Of a stretch of DNA of 64,000 nucleotides, positions 1 to 7,783 are shown piece after piece. The notes under the pieces are model-generated. The model had not been told where the DNA came from and ran no database searches. It saw only the letters and a list, made by a program, of their open reading frames with translations. The stretch lies in the NCBI GenBank assembly GCA_028355015.1, contig JAOMRN010000004.1, positions 68,405-132,404 on the forward strand, read 5' to 3'. The DNA comes from MGIIb-O2 sp002494975 (lineage in GTDB: Archaea; Thermoplasmatota; Poseidoniia; Poseidoniales; Thalassarchaeaceae). The stretch's first letter is position 1; each line of letters begins with the position of its first letter. Made by a program: the position numbers and the translations under genes.

Positions 1-868
1 ATGCCCGAATATCGTGGCCACCAGATGCAAAAAGACAGGTTACTAATCTACCATCTGCAGAAAGTCGAGCTCTGACACAGTCTCCACAAAAAGGCGCTGT
101 TACTGAAGAAATAAATCCTATCTCTCCTGAACCATCACTATGGGCCCATCGGACTGCTACGTCACTACTATTTGTTGGTTTGACTGAAACTAAATCGAAT
201 TCTTTCTGAAGATGTTGAAGAATATTCTCAGTCGGTACAACTTGCCCTAGTTGCCAACCATTAGTACGTCCTACATCCATATACTCAATGAATCTGACAA
301 CGATTCCTGTGCCTCTAAAATGATTCACTAATTTACTAACCTCTTCCTCATTAACCCCTCTTTGTACAACACAATTAATTTTTACAGGAAAAAGGCCAAC
401 GCGAACTGCTTCATCTATTCCTTCTAATACCGAATCTACTGAAATATTACTATCAGACATTTGTTTATGGAGTTCAGGATCTAATGCATCTAAACTTACA
501 GTTACACGATTTAGTCCGGCTAAATGGAGCGCTTTGGCGTTTTTTTTCAGTAATGAGGCGTTGGTGGTTAATGCAATATCGATATCTAATTTAGAAAGTT
601 TTTCAATTAGTTCTGGTAAATCTTTTCGGAGTAGAGGTTCTCCCCCCGTAATACGAACTTTCTCTAAACCTAAAGGAATACAAGAGCGGACTACTTTCTC
701 TATTTCATCAAATGAAAGAAATGCCCTTTTGGGTAAAAATGTATGATTCTCATCGAATCGTTCTCTTGGCATACAATATCTGCAGCGAAAATTACACCGA
801 TCCGTTACAGAAATTCGTAAATCTTTCAGAGGTCTGCCAAATAGATCAATGACCTCCGTGGCAGACAT
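1..868 (-). CDS. moaA: GTP 3',8-cyclase MoaA (C-terminus cut by window edge)
   Basis: A radical-SAM enzyme that converts GTP to the cyclic intermediate of molybdopterin synthesis, the first step of molybdenum cofactor formation. Reading on the minus strand from ATG at 868 gives a protein starting MSATEVIDLFGRPL. The radical-SAM cluster motif CxxxCxxC is at C25, C29 and C32, followed by the ITGGEPL motif. Near the left edge is the second MoaA Fe-S site (GDC then a Cys 13 residues later), which separates MoaA from other radical-SAM proteins. About 289 residues are visible of a usual 320-340, so only the C-terminal tail is missing. It diverges from the NfuA-type carrier gene, a plausible partner for supplying Fe-S clusters (inference). 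No other moa gene is in the window. Confidence 0.93.
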   Translation of the reverse strand, partial: MSATEVIDLFGRPLKDLRISVTDRCNFRCRYCMPRERFDENHTFLPKRAFLSFDEIEKVVRSCIPLGLEKVRITGGEPLLRKDLPELIEKLSKLDIDIALTTNASLLKKNAKALHLAGLNRVTVSLDALDPELHKQMSDSNISVDSVLEGIDEAVRVGLFPVKINCVVQRGVNEEEVSKLVNHFRGTGIVVRFIEYMDVGRTNGWQLGQVVPTENILQHLQKEFDLVSVKPTNSSDVAVRWAHSDGSGEIGFISSVTAPFCGDCVRARLSADGRLVTCLFASGGHDIRA

Positions 869-955
869 GGTGTGTCGTAAGGAACGAGACTCATGACTCT
901 TGCCTGTTTGAGGACAGGTTGAATAAAGGGTACCCATTGCAACACATTGAGTAAC

Positions 956-1516
956 ATGCTGGATATAACAGAGAAAGCTCAGGAGATGTTGAATCAATAT
1001 CTCTCTCAAGGAGAAGATGCGGACCTAGCTGTCCGTATCGAAATAGTTGGAAGAGGTGCGAAGGGTTTCAATTATGATTTACAATTAGTCCCTCTAGGAG
1101 AAGCTAAGGAAGGAGATTTTCAAACTGAGGCAAATGGGTTAAAATTATTAGTTGCGGAAAGAAGTGTGCAGTACATCAACGGCACTACATTAGATTACAA
1201 AGAAACTCTGATGGGAGGAGGGTTTGCATTCGATAACCCTAACCCTCTATGGATAGATGAACTATCTCAGAGTGTAGCAGATGTGATTGCAGAACATGTA
1301 AACCCCGCTGTTGCATCTCATGGAGGTCATGTAGATTTATTGGGAGTCGATGAAGGTAAGGCATACATCGCTTTTGGTGGTGGTTGCCAAGGTTGTGGAA
1401 TGGTAGATGTTACATTAAAACAAGGAGTAGAAGTTATGATTACAGATAATGTACCTGGAATCTCAGAGATTATAGACACCACAGACCATACTGCTGGAAC
1501 AAATCCATTCTATTGA
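956..1516 (+). CDS. nfuA: NfuA-type Fe-S cluster carrier (A-type-like plus Nfu domain)
   Basis: A carrier that holds a [4Fe-4S] cluster and hands it to target enzymes. The N-terminal ~90 residues resemble a degenerate A-type (IscA/HesB) domain without its cysteines. The C-terminal ~80 residues are an Nfu domain with the cluster-binding CxxC at about C144 and C147 in the context GGGCQGCG. This two-domain order is that of bacterial NfuA. I chose ATG 956; an in-frame TTG at 947 would add three residues. It is divergent from moaA, whose product needs two Fe-S clusters, and ends directly against the stop of the converging PAC2 gene. Confidence 0.88.
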   Translation: MLDITEKAQEMLNQYLSQGEDADLAVRIEIVGRGAKGFNYDLQLVPLGEAKEGDFQTEANGLKLLVAERSVQYINGTTLDYKETLMGGGFAFDNPNPLWIDELSQSVADVIAEHVNPAVASHGGHVDLLGVDEGKAYIAFGGGCQGCGMVDVTLKQGVEVMITDNVPGISEIIDTTDHTAGTNPFY

Positions 1517-2290
1517 TTAAAATATCATTTGAACTTCATCATCGTCATCATCATTATTAGGCGCTGGCAAAGATGTTTGCTGTGCGCGATTGAATGCTTC
1601 TCTCACACGCTCTTCAATATTTCTTGCATCATTCAACAGATCTTGAATCGGGATTTCTCTATCGAGTAATTCGCTCACGCCCTCCACTGCGATAAGTGCA
1701 GCACGTGCATCGGGATACATCGGATTGCACTCAGCCAGCAGAGCGGACACTTCCAAGCCTCGACGTTCGCCTTCAGCGATTAGATAACCTGCAATACCTG
1801 ATACAATTCCTTGTTGGATACGGCGAATACCTGCTTTATCTAATTGGTCTCGACCCTCTTGAGTGGAGGAAACACCCCATAATTCGCCTTCCTCTTTAAT
1901 TCCAAGTTCATTACTTATGACTCCGTCAACTACAATTAGACGATCAAAACCACCCTTTGTAAACCATTCAAGTACAGTTTCGCCAAAATAAACATCTTTT
2001 TCATTTGGAAATTGTATTTCTGAAGTAAATACACCTAATCCTTCGCCTTGATAAACTCGAACAGGGTGCTTTGGTACTGAGTCATGAATTAAAGCAATTG
2101 CTGGGAAATGAGGGTGTAAAACGGTTCCCATGACATCTAAATCAAGAGCACTGATCAAATGAGATGTCGTAATTACACCTACTGATCCAACTGTTGAGAA
2201 TCCGCAAATTGCAGTTCCGCCGAGGCGGCTGGGGTCAGCTTCTGCGTGCAAAACTAATGGATAACCGGCACTATTGTCGCTACTCATCAT
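1517..2290 (-). CDS. PAC2-family protein (proteasome assembly chaperone-like), copy 1
   Basis: Belongs to the PAC2 family, which includes archaeal PbaA/PbaB and eukaryotic PAC1/PAC2 proteasome assembly chaperones. Visible family features are an N-terminal glycine-rich strand (AICGFSTVGSVG), the segment ALDLDVMGTVLHPHFPA, a central VVDGVIS strand and the late segment GERRGLEVSALLAE. The C-terminus carries six consecutive aspartates and ends in VQMIF. A second family member lies at 9021-9827 with the same overall plan. Start: tandem ATGs at 2290/2287 are preferred over an upstream in-frame start at 2323. A role in proteasome assembly is inferred from the family; no proteasome gene is in the window. 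Confidence 0.8.
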   Translation of the reverse strand: MMSSDNSAGYPLVLHAEADPSRLGGTAICGFSTVGSVGVITTSHLISALDLDVMGTVLHPHFPAIALIHDSVPKHPVRVYQGEGLGVFTSEIQFPNEKDVYFGETVLEWFTKGGFDRLIVVDGVISNELGIKEEGELWGVSSTQEGRDQLDKAGIRRIQQGIVSGIAGYLIAEGERRGLEVSALLAECNPMYPDARAALIAVEGVSELLDREIPIQDLLNDARNIEERVREAFNRAQQTSLPAPNNDDDDDEVQMIF

Positions 2291-2392
2291 ACATCGCAGT
2301 GAGTTAGTTATCTTAAATCTCACAGTTATAAAATCACTTTTTGTTAAAAAATAATACTAGGATTTAACTAAATAGGCGGCGCCGGTAATAAT

Positions 2393-2947
2393 ATGAGTGC
2401 AATTGAGGAATCAGGAATGGGACGGATTTACATCAAAGTTGGTTCAGATATTATTGATTTGACTGGATCTGCGAAAGAAGTTAGTGATGGTTGGTTGAAA
2501 ATCAAAGAAGATGGGTCGTGGACTGCTAATCTTTCTGCAATTAGAAATGCCCGTGACTTAGCTGTTGAAGAAGCGGCCCAAAGAGCTATTCAAACAGGAA
2601 TACCAGAACGTGGGTCTGCTTTTAGGAGAGTTCTAGATTCCTGTGGGATTGAAAAAACTGGGGATGTTATCTTAGCCACAATACATTACCTAAGATTTGT
2701 AGAAAAGGAAACAAATACCCCCCCTAGAGAATTGAAAACATTAGTTTCTCAATCTGGAAAATGGAACGAGGAAGAGGTAGAGAAATGGAACCTTTCCTTG
2801 TACATCAATAGAATGTTAGAAGGCGGGGTTTCTGGAAAGAAACAAGAACCGTTATTAGAATATCCAGCCGGTATGCCAAAGAAAAATAGGTATGTTGTTT
2901 TGACAGATGCTGGACGGAATTATCTGGAGAGATTATCTCGTGACTGA
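2393..2947 (+). CDS. Unrecognised 184-residue protein
   Basis: I do not recognise a family. The protein is soluble, with no signal peptide or membrane segment. The N-terminal ~50 residues look like beta strands (GRIYIKVGSDIIDLTGS). The middle is helical and charged (RNARDLAVEEAAQRAI), and the C-terminal part ends in RYVVLTDAGRNYLERLSRD, which resembles the wing and last helix of a winged-helix domain. Its stop overlaps the GTG start of the pentapeptide-repeat gene by 8 bases, so the two are almost certainly co-transcribed and translationally coupled. A DNA-binding role is only a guess from the C-terminal pattern. Confidence 0.7.
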   Translation: MSAIEESGMGRIYIKVGSDIIDLTGSAKEVSDGWLKIKEDGSWTANLSAIRNARDLAVEEAAQRAIQTGIPERGSAFRRVLDSCGIEKTGDVILATIHYLRFVEKETNTPPRELKTLVSQSGKWNEEEVEKWNLSLYINRMLEGGVSGKKQEPLLEYPAGMPKKNRYVVLTDAGRNYLERLSRD

Positions 2948-3335
2948 AAATAATACTGGAAGAAAAGATTGGTCATATACATCTCACATAGGTGAGGATT
3001 TACGAGGTATAGATTTGTCAGGAGCAGATTTGAGAAGAGCGGTATTTGATGGTGCTGATTTAGAAGGAGCAGATCTTTCGGGAGCAGACCTTAGAAAAGC
3101 CTCTTTCAAACAAGCAAATTTAATGAAAGCAGCCTTTGATAATGCGGACATGCGAGATGCTATTTTTATTAAAGCTAAGATGAATCTATCAAATTTTCAA
3201 GGAACTAAGTTAGATCGGGCAGATTTACGTGGTATAAGAGGAAGGTATGCAATTTGGAGAAATGCCAACTGGTGGGATGCTAAAATGAATGATGATCTCC
3301 GTGGTGCTTTATCGAAAAAATGGCCTAAAGAATAA
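2940..3335 (+). CDS. Pentapeptide-repeat protein
   Basis: A small protein of about 131 residues, most of it made of A(D/N)LxX pentapeptide repeats (GADLRRA, GADLEGADLSGADLRKA, QANLMKAAFDNADMRDA). These fold as a right-handed quadrilateral beta helix. Some family members mimic DNA and protect gyrase, but most have no known role. The GTG at 2940 is preferred because it overlaps the upstream stop in the usual coupled arrangement; an earlier in-frame start at 2907 would overlap by 41 bases. The tail after the repeats is Trp-rich and basic (WRNANWWDAK). Function unknown; linked to the orphan gene before it. Confidence 0.85.
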   Translation: MTENNTGRKDWSYTSHIGEDLRGIDLSGADLRRAVFDGADLEGADLSGADLRKASFKQANLMKAAFDNADMRDAIFIKAKMNLSNFQGTKLDRADLRGIRGRYAIWRNANWWDAKMNDDLRGALSKKWPKE

Positions 3336-3341
3336 CTTTAA

Positions 3342-3758
3342 TTATTTTACAATTATTTTAGAAAGGCCTGTTCGAACCCATTCTGGAACTAATATTTTAT
3401 CTTTAATTGAATCCATATTTGTACAAACGGTAGTTTGTGTTGCGCTCCAACACAATATCTCATCCTGGTTAAAAATCTCAATAAACCAAGTAATTGATGT
3501 ATTGCCAATATTTTTTACAGAAATATTACAAACGGCTGTATCGCCATAACTAAGAGGGTGAAGGAAATTTGCTTCGCTATGGACCAAGGGGAATCCTATT
3601 CGGTGTTTTTGCAATAATTCGTTGTAATGAATATTACAAGTATATTCCCAAGACTCCTCGTAAAAACGATGGGCTAAATCCCAAAATCTAGGGTAATATA
3701 CAATGCCTGCTAAATCTACCATGGGGAAATCAATTCGTCTGGATGTGGCAAAAGCCAT
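3342..3758 (-). CDS. Hot-dog acyl-CoA thioesterase (YbgC / 4-hydroxybenzoyl-CoA thioesterase family)
   Basis: A 138-residue single hot-dog domain protein. The N-terminus carries the family active-site signature: Asp15 followed by AGIVYYPRFWDLAHR, matching the D-x-x-G-x-V-x-x-x-x-Y/W pattern of YbgC/FcbC thioesterases. The enzyme would hydrolyse a short or aromatic acyl-CoA in the cytoplasm; the substrate cannot be read from sequence. It stands alone, converging with the pentapeptide gene (7-base gap) and lying just downstream of the MFS gene on the same strand, 45 bases away. Confidence 0.82.
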   Translation of the reverse strand: MAFATSRRIDFPMVDLAGIVYYPRFWDLAHRFYEESWEYTCNIHYNELLQKHRIGFPLVHSEANFLHPLSYGDTAVCNISVKNIGNTSITWFIEIFNQDEILCWSATQTTVCTNMDSIKDKILVPEWVRTGLSKIIVK

Positions 3759-3803
3759 GCTCTACCGTAATATGTCAAAGCCTTGAAATCTATGGAAGAA
3801 GAT

Positions 3804-5042
3804 TTACTTTTGTTCGACTCTTGGGAATTTTTCAGAAGGATTTCTTTGAAAATTTCTAAAGGAGGGGATAAGTAAACCTATAGTAGTAGTCAAAACCATG
3901 AATGAAACAGCAATGGAATAAGTTGTCAAGACATTTGTGAGCGATATTAACCAACCTCCAAGAAGTGGCGCAATGGGAAGAAAGATTAGAGAACCTACTG
4001 CATCTAAAGAATTTACTCGACCTCGGAGATGTTGATCTACGCTATCGGACATTGCTGTCCTCCAGATTACCATCAAAGAGCCTCCTAGAATACCTTCTAG
4101 TAATACGAATATTAATACTGCCCAAAATGGAATTGGCATAGCCCAAAATAGCATACACCATGCAATAGCCCCTATGAAAATATAGAATACCAAACCTCTT
4201 TTTTCTTTGGGAACTGGTCTAATACCTGCAAAAGCAGAACCAATCATTGCACCCGCTGCGCCGACTGCTCCAAAAATGCCATATGACCGAGCACCCAAAT
4301 CTTTCGATTCAATCAAGAAAGGAACGCCTATCTCTATCATTGAGTCCCAAAAATGCCAAAACATGAACATTAAGATACCCGCAAATAACCAAGGCTGGGT
4401 TCTGACAAATGATATCGCTTCGGATATCTCTTCACGAAGATTACCTGATGTGTCCTCTCTTTCTACAGGAATTTCAGGAATGGTCCAAAGGATTCCTGCG
4501 CTAACTAGGAATGTAAATACATCAAATAATAAACAAGCTTCGAGATTGAAATAGAACAATAAACTAGTACCAACTAAAGGGCCAATCATCCATGCAATTG
4601 TCATTATTATGCCATGAATTGAATTCGCTTCGGATAGTAAATTTTCATCAATTAAATCCGGTAATAAGGCATTTTCTGCAGGAATTGAAAAAGCAGATAT
4701 TGCACCCACTGAAAAAGCCAGTAATAATAATGTAGGAACTAAAGGAAATGAAAAGAGAAGACAAAATATTGCAACAAAGACTATTCCCGCTTCAACTAAA
4801 TCTGCCACCAATGCGACAGTTCTTCGAGGTAATTTGTCCACCACCATTCCGGCATATAATAACAATGGTAAATGGCCGAGAAAATATGCTGTCAGTAAAT
4901 AACCATAGGCAGTTGGTCCTCCGGATTGAGAAACTACCCATGCAATTGAAATAAAGAATATAGAATTCCCCCATGTATTAATTCCTTTTGCAATAAGAAA
5001 GCGACGAAGGTAGGGTTCACCCCAAGCTTCTCGCATACTCAT
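3804..5042 (-). CDS. Major facilitator superfamily transporter (EntS/MFS_3-like)
   Basis: A 412-residue integral membrane protein with about 12 hydrophobic helices. The loop between helices 2 and 3 reads GMVVDKLPRRTVAL, the standard MFS G-x-x-x-D-R-x-x-R signature. The half-repeat layout and the LPDLIDENLLSEANS segment resemble the EntS/MFS_3 group of drug and siderophore exporters. Substrate unknown. The start ATG at 5042 has a second ATG two codons later. The upstream gap holds tRNA-Arg on the same strand. Confidence 0.85.
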   Translation of the reverse strand: MSMREAWGEPYLRRFLIAKGINTWGNSIFFISIAWVVSQSGGPTAYGYLLTAYFLGHLPLLLYAGMVVDKLPRRTVALVADLVEAGIVFVAIFCLLFSFPLVPTLLLLAFSVGAISAFSIPAENALLPDLIDENLLSEANSIHGIIMTIAWMIGPLVGTSLLFYFNLEACLLFDVFTFLVSAGILWTIPEIPVEREDTSGNLREEISEAISFVRTQPWLFAGILMFMFWHFWDSMIEIGVPFLIESKDLGARSYGIFGAVGAAGAMIGSAFAGIRPVPKEKRGLVFYIFIGAIAWCMLFWAMPIPFWAVLIFVLLEGILGGSLMVIWRTAMSDSVDQHLRGRVNSLDAVGSLIFLPIAPLLGGWLISLTNVLTTYSIAVSFMVLTTTIGLLIPSFRNFQRNPSEKFPRVEQK

Positions 5043-5116
5043 AAAAGCGGGCGTTTAGAGTCGCCCTTTCAACTATTGCAATATAAAAATACAAAGTTAA
5101 CACTAATGCGTAATAA

Positions 5117-5193
5117 TGGCGGACCCACCGCGATTTGAACACGGGTTTAAGGCTCCGCAAGCCCCAGTGATATCCAGGCTACACTATGGGTCC
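5117..5193 (-). tRNA. tRNA-Arg (anticodon GCG), 3' CCA encoded
   Basis: Folded by hand on the minus strand. The acceptor stem GGACCCA/TGGGTCC is fully paired, positions 8-9 are TA, and the D arm is GTG...CAC. The anticodon stem is GGGGC/GCCTT with loop TTGCGGA, so the anticodon is GCG. The T stem is CCGTG/CGCGG with loop TTCAAAT. The discriminator is G and CCA is encoded. No intron. It decodes CGC and CGU. Confidence 0.95.
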
Positions 5194-5250
5194 AATGAGC
5201 GTTCGAAAGAAGACCCCTGTTTAATTCCGACGGTTGAAAGTTATATGGAT

Positions 5251-5592
5251 TCATAAATCCAAAGGAAGGATTGTTTTCCAACTTGGCTGCGCTAGTTTCT
5301 TTGATTTAGGACCATCTCTTGGATTAGGATGTCTATGTAAAAGAACACCATGCATACCTTCAACATTGAATTTAACTCTTAACTCGACCATTCGATCTCT
5401 TTCTACTATCTGCATCATCTCAGAGTCAAGTTCGAATGAGGTAGTAGAATCATCATCATCATTATTCTTGATTAGAAGAGTCGTATTATCAATCTCTGCT
5501 CGTGGAGAGAAATCATAATCTCTAGGATTTTCCATAATGACCTTCAAATCGGCAATAAGTCGATCTCGAATTGAGACTTTAGTTATCTCCAT
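5251..5592 (-). CDS. Unrecognised small protein (~113 residues)
   Basis: No family recognised. The sequence looks like a real soluble protein: an amphipathic N-terminal helix (VSIRDRLIADLKVIMENP), a strand-rich middle with a short NNDDDDS acidic run, and a basic Pro-rich tail (HRHPNPRDGPKSKKLAQP). The ATG at 5592 or the one four codons upstream at 5604 could start it. It lies on the minus strand between tRNA-Arg and the PKD lipoprotein gene. An opposite-strand open frame over the same bases is less protein-like. Confidence 0.55.
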   Translation of the reverse strand: MEITKVSIRDRLIADLKVIMENPRDYDFSPRAEIDNTTLLIKNNDDDDSTTSFELDSEMMQIVERDRMVELRVKFNVEGMHGVLLHRHPNPRDGPKSKKLAQPSWKTILPLDL

Positions 5593-5656
5593 CTCTTTGA
5601 CCATAGTAGGGCCACAGAGAATTAGTTGAAAGGCCTTCCCACTAGTGGGTAAGAAT

Positions 5657-6844
5657 TTAGACTCCAGTTTCCATGACTATTGGTATAAGAATTACAAATT
5701 CTACTAACAAATCCCAATCATTACCCGTATCTGGATCAACTCCGTCAATTGGTAAATCAGGATCACATTGGTCAGCAGATATTTCCCATATCCAATCTCC
5801 TTGACCAAACCTCTGCCCTGGTTGGTTTAACAAATTACTAACTATGGTTGCTGATGAATCGGATTGTGTCGTATAATCGCTTGCAGGTCTTTCATTCATG
5901 TTATCAAGAGAAATATATGCAGTCGCATTTTCAGTAATATTATCATGGGTCGTGGAAGTGAAAGTCGACCAACCGGTCAATGGTATATCGAGATATAGTG
6001 AAAAATTATCTTCTGGCCACATTATTGGAATAATATCTCTAGCTAGAGTTAATGTTGCATTAAAGTGAATTATTCGGGCACCTAATCCAGGATTATGATC
6101 AAAAGATACTGTGTCTCCTTGTTCGAGATATCCGGACCAAGAAAAATCAATAGTTTTCTCTTCCCAACTTACATAATAATTTCTTGAAATAACCATAATT
6201 GTCCATTCTTGCGATGAAATCCCGCCTTTATCGTCAATGACGGTTAAGATTCCAGTATGATTTCCCGGCTCTGAAAATTCAACTTCTATAATCGCATCGT
6301 TAGCATCAGCATCTCCTGCTGGATTACCATCTCCATCACTATCAATCGTTTTATCAAAATCCCACATATATTCAAGTGACCCCCCGTCTGGATCGAAAGA
6401 ACTAGATGCATCTATAATTGCAATTTCACCTGTCTTTACATATCCTGGGATCTCAATCTGAATTGTAGGAGGAGCATTCACAAATACGCTAATTGATATC
6501 GAATCTGATTCTCCATTGTCGTTGGTCACAGTTAATTCAACTTCAAAACTTCCAGGGGTTAGAAAACGATGACTAATAATTCCGGCTTTGGTCATTCTGG
6601 TTTCTCCATCTCCAAAGTCCCAAGTATAATCTGTGATTATTGAAGGAGAAGGAGTTGTTGATTCTCTAGCATCAAAATTTATTACTTCACCTGCATTAAT
6701 TTCAGGTACTCCAGTTAACGACGAATTCGCATCAGATGTTATTTCAGCAGTCGGAGTCGTTGATGAAAGGCCGGTACATCCAGAAATTGAAACCAACAAT
6801 ATCATACAACATACAGAGAAGGTAGCAATCTTAATCGGTGTCAT
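5657..6844 (-). CDS. PKD-domain surface lipoprotein
   Basis: A secreted 395-residue protein. The N-terminus has a basic start, a hydrophobic core and a lipobox-like SISGC around Cys23, so a lipid-anchored protein on the outer face of the membrane is likely. Two PKD (immunoglobulin-like) domains follow: ~45-125, with DYTWDFGDGET and the F..PGSFEVELTVTNDNG strand pattern, and ~130-215, with IDASSSFDPDGGSLEYMWDFD and GNHTGILTVIDDKGG. The last ~170 residues are a further beta-rich region with Asn-Xaa-Ser/Thr sites and no recognised family. PKD domains usually mediate adhesion or carbohydrate and protein contact; the partner is unknown. Confidence 0.82.
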   Translation of the reverse strand: MTPIKIATFSVCCMILLVSISGCTGLSSTTPTAEITSDANSSLTGVPEINAGEVINFDARESTTPSPSIITDYTWDFGDGETRMTKAGIISHRFLTPGSFEVELTVTNDNGESDSISISVFVNAPPTIQIEIPGYVKTGEIAIIDASSSFDPDGGSLEYMWDFDKTIDSDGDGNPAGDADANDAIIEVEFSEPGNHTGILTVIDDKGGISSQEWTIMVISRNYYVSWEEKTIDFSWSGYLEQGDTVSFDHNPGLGARIIHFNATLTLARDIIPIMWPEDNFSLYLDIPLTGWSTFTSTTHDNITENATAYISLDNMNERPASDYTTQSDSSATIVSNLLNQPGQRFGQGDWIWEISADQCDPDLPIDGVDPDTGNDWDLLVEFVILIPIVMETGV

Positions 6845-6970
6845 CGGACATCTGTGCGTAATAAGCCATTCATAGCAATGTTGGATTATTGCACCTAATT
6901 ATTAAGAAAACAGTATGATTGAAAAAATGCGGATAGATGAGTTCATGGATGGTGCCTCTTTCGACTAGTT

Positions 6971-7783
6971 GTGTCTGGAGAGATTTTTGCTGGCTTTAGA
7001 GTCTTGGGGTTTGATCTGGAGACAACCGGATTCGATGTGAGAAGGGAACGCATTGTCGAATATGCGCTTGTAGGAAGTGAAATAGATGGCAGTCGCATAA
7101 ATTTACAGTCATTAGTAAACCCTGGAAAAAGAATACCAATCGATTCAACTAATGTGCATGGAATTAAAGATGTTGATGTTAAAAATTCAGGTGATTTTTC
7201 GGAACATATTACGAGTATCTCTAGAATGATTGAGGGTGCGATAATTGTTGGGCATAATGTAATCAAATTTGATTGGAAATTTCTTGAAATGGAATGCCTA
7301 AGAGCTGGAGTTGAAGTCCCAAGGCCACGTGCAATAATTGACACATATGTGATTGCAAGAAAATTAAAAATACCGGGGAGACATACACTTGGCATACTTT
7401 GTGATAAATATGGAATAAATCTAGAGAACGCCCACAGAGCTGATGCTGATGCAGGCGCTACACTATATCTGTTATGGGAAATTATGAAATCGTATCCTAG
7501 ATTTTTCAGAGGAACTATTGATGATTTACAAGACTCTCTTGCAGGGATTAGAAATCAAGATATTCTCGGTCCAAGTTTAGTGGATCTAGAACCAGTCAGT
7601 GGTTCAGGAGGTAATTTGAGAATCAATAACTCAAATATTGTGATTGCTTTTGGGAAATATAAAGGTAGAACCTTAGAAGAGATAAAAAAGAAGGATTCTC
7701 GGTATTTGAAATGGTTATTTTCGCCATCTAGCCCTATACCAAAATCAGTTTCAGAAGAATATAGTAGGAAATATCTAGATTAA
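6971..7783 (+). CDS. DEDDh 3'-5' exonuclease (DnaQ/ExoX-like)
   Basis: A 270-residue exonuclease with all three DEDDh motifs: ExoI FDLETTG (Asp15, Glu17), ExoII GHNVIKFDWKFL (Asp101) and ExoIII HRADAD (His155, Asp160). The fold covers ~10-170. The last ~45 residues (FGKYKGRTLEEIKKKDSRYLKWL) match the small C-terminal module found after DnaQ-type domains in ExoX-like proteins. GTG at 6971 is the start; no ATG lies close upstream. It would trim DNA or RNA 3' ends in repair or proofreading. The stop overlaps by 4 bases the stop of the converging RecB-like nuclease gene. Confidence 0.87.
   Translation: MSGEIFAGFRVLGFDLETTGFDVRRERIVEYALVGSEIDGSRINLQSLVNPGKRIPIDSTNVHGIKDVDVKNSGDFSEHITSISRMIEGAIIVGHNVIKFDWKFLEMECLRAGVEVPRPRAIIDTYVIARKLKIPGRHTLGILCDKYGINLENAHRADADAGATLYLLWEIMKSYPRFFRGTIDDLQDSLAGIRNQDILGPSLVDLEPVSGSGGNLRINNSNIVIAFGKYKGRTLEEIKKKDSRYLKWLFSPSSPIPKSVSEEYSRKYLD

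Noticed and set aside
903..918. Hairpin CCTGT-6-ACAGG between moaA and nfuA
   Set aside because: Only five pairs with no T-run and no promoter relation; expected by chance in this amount of sequence.
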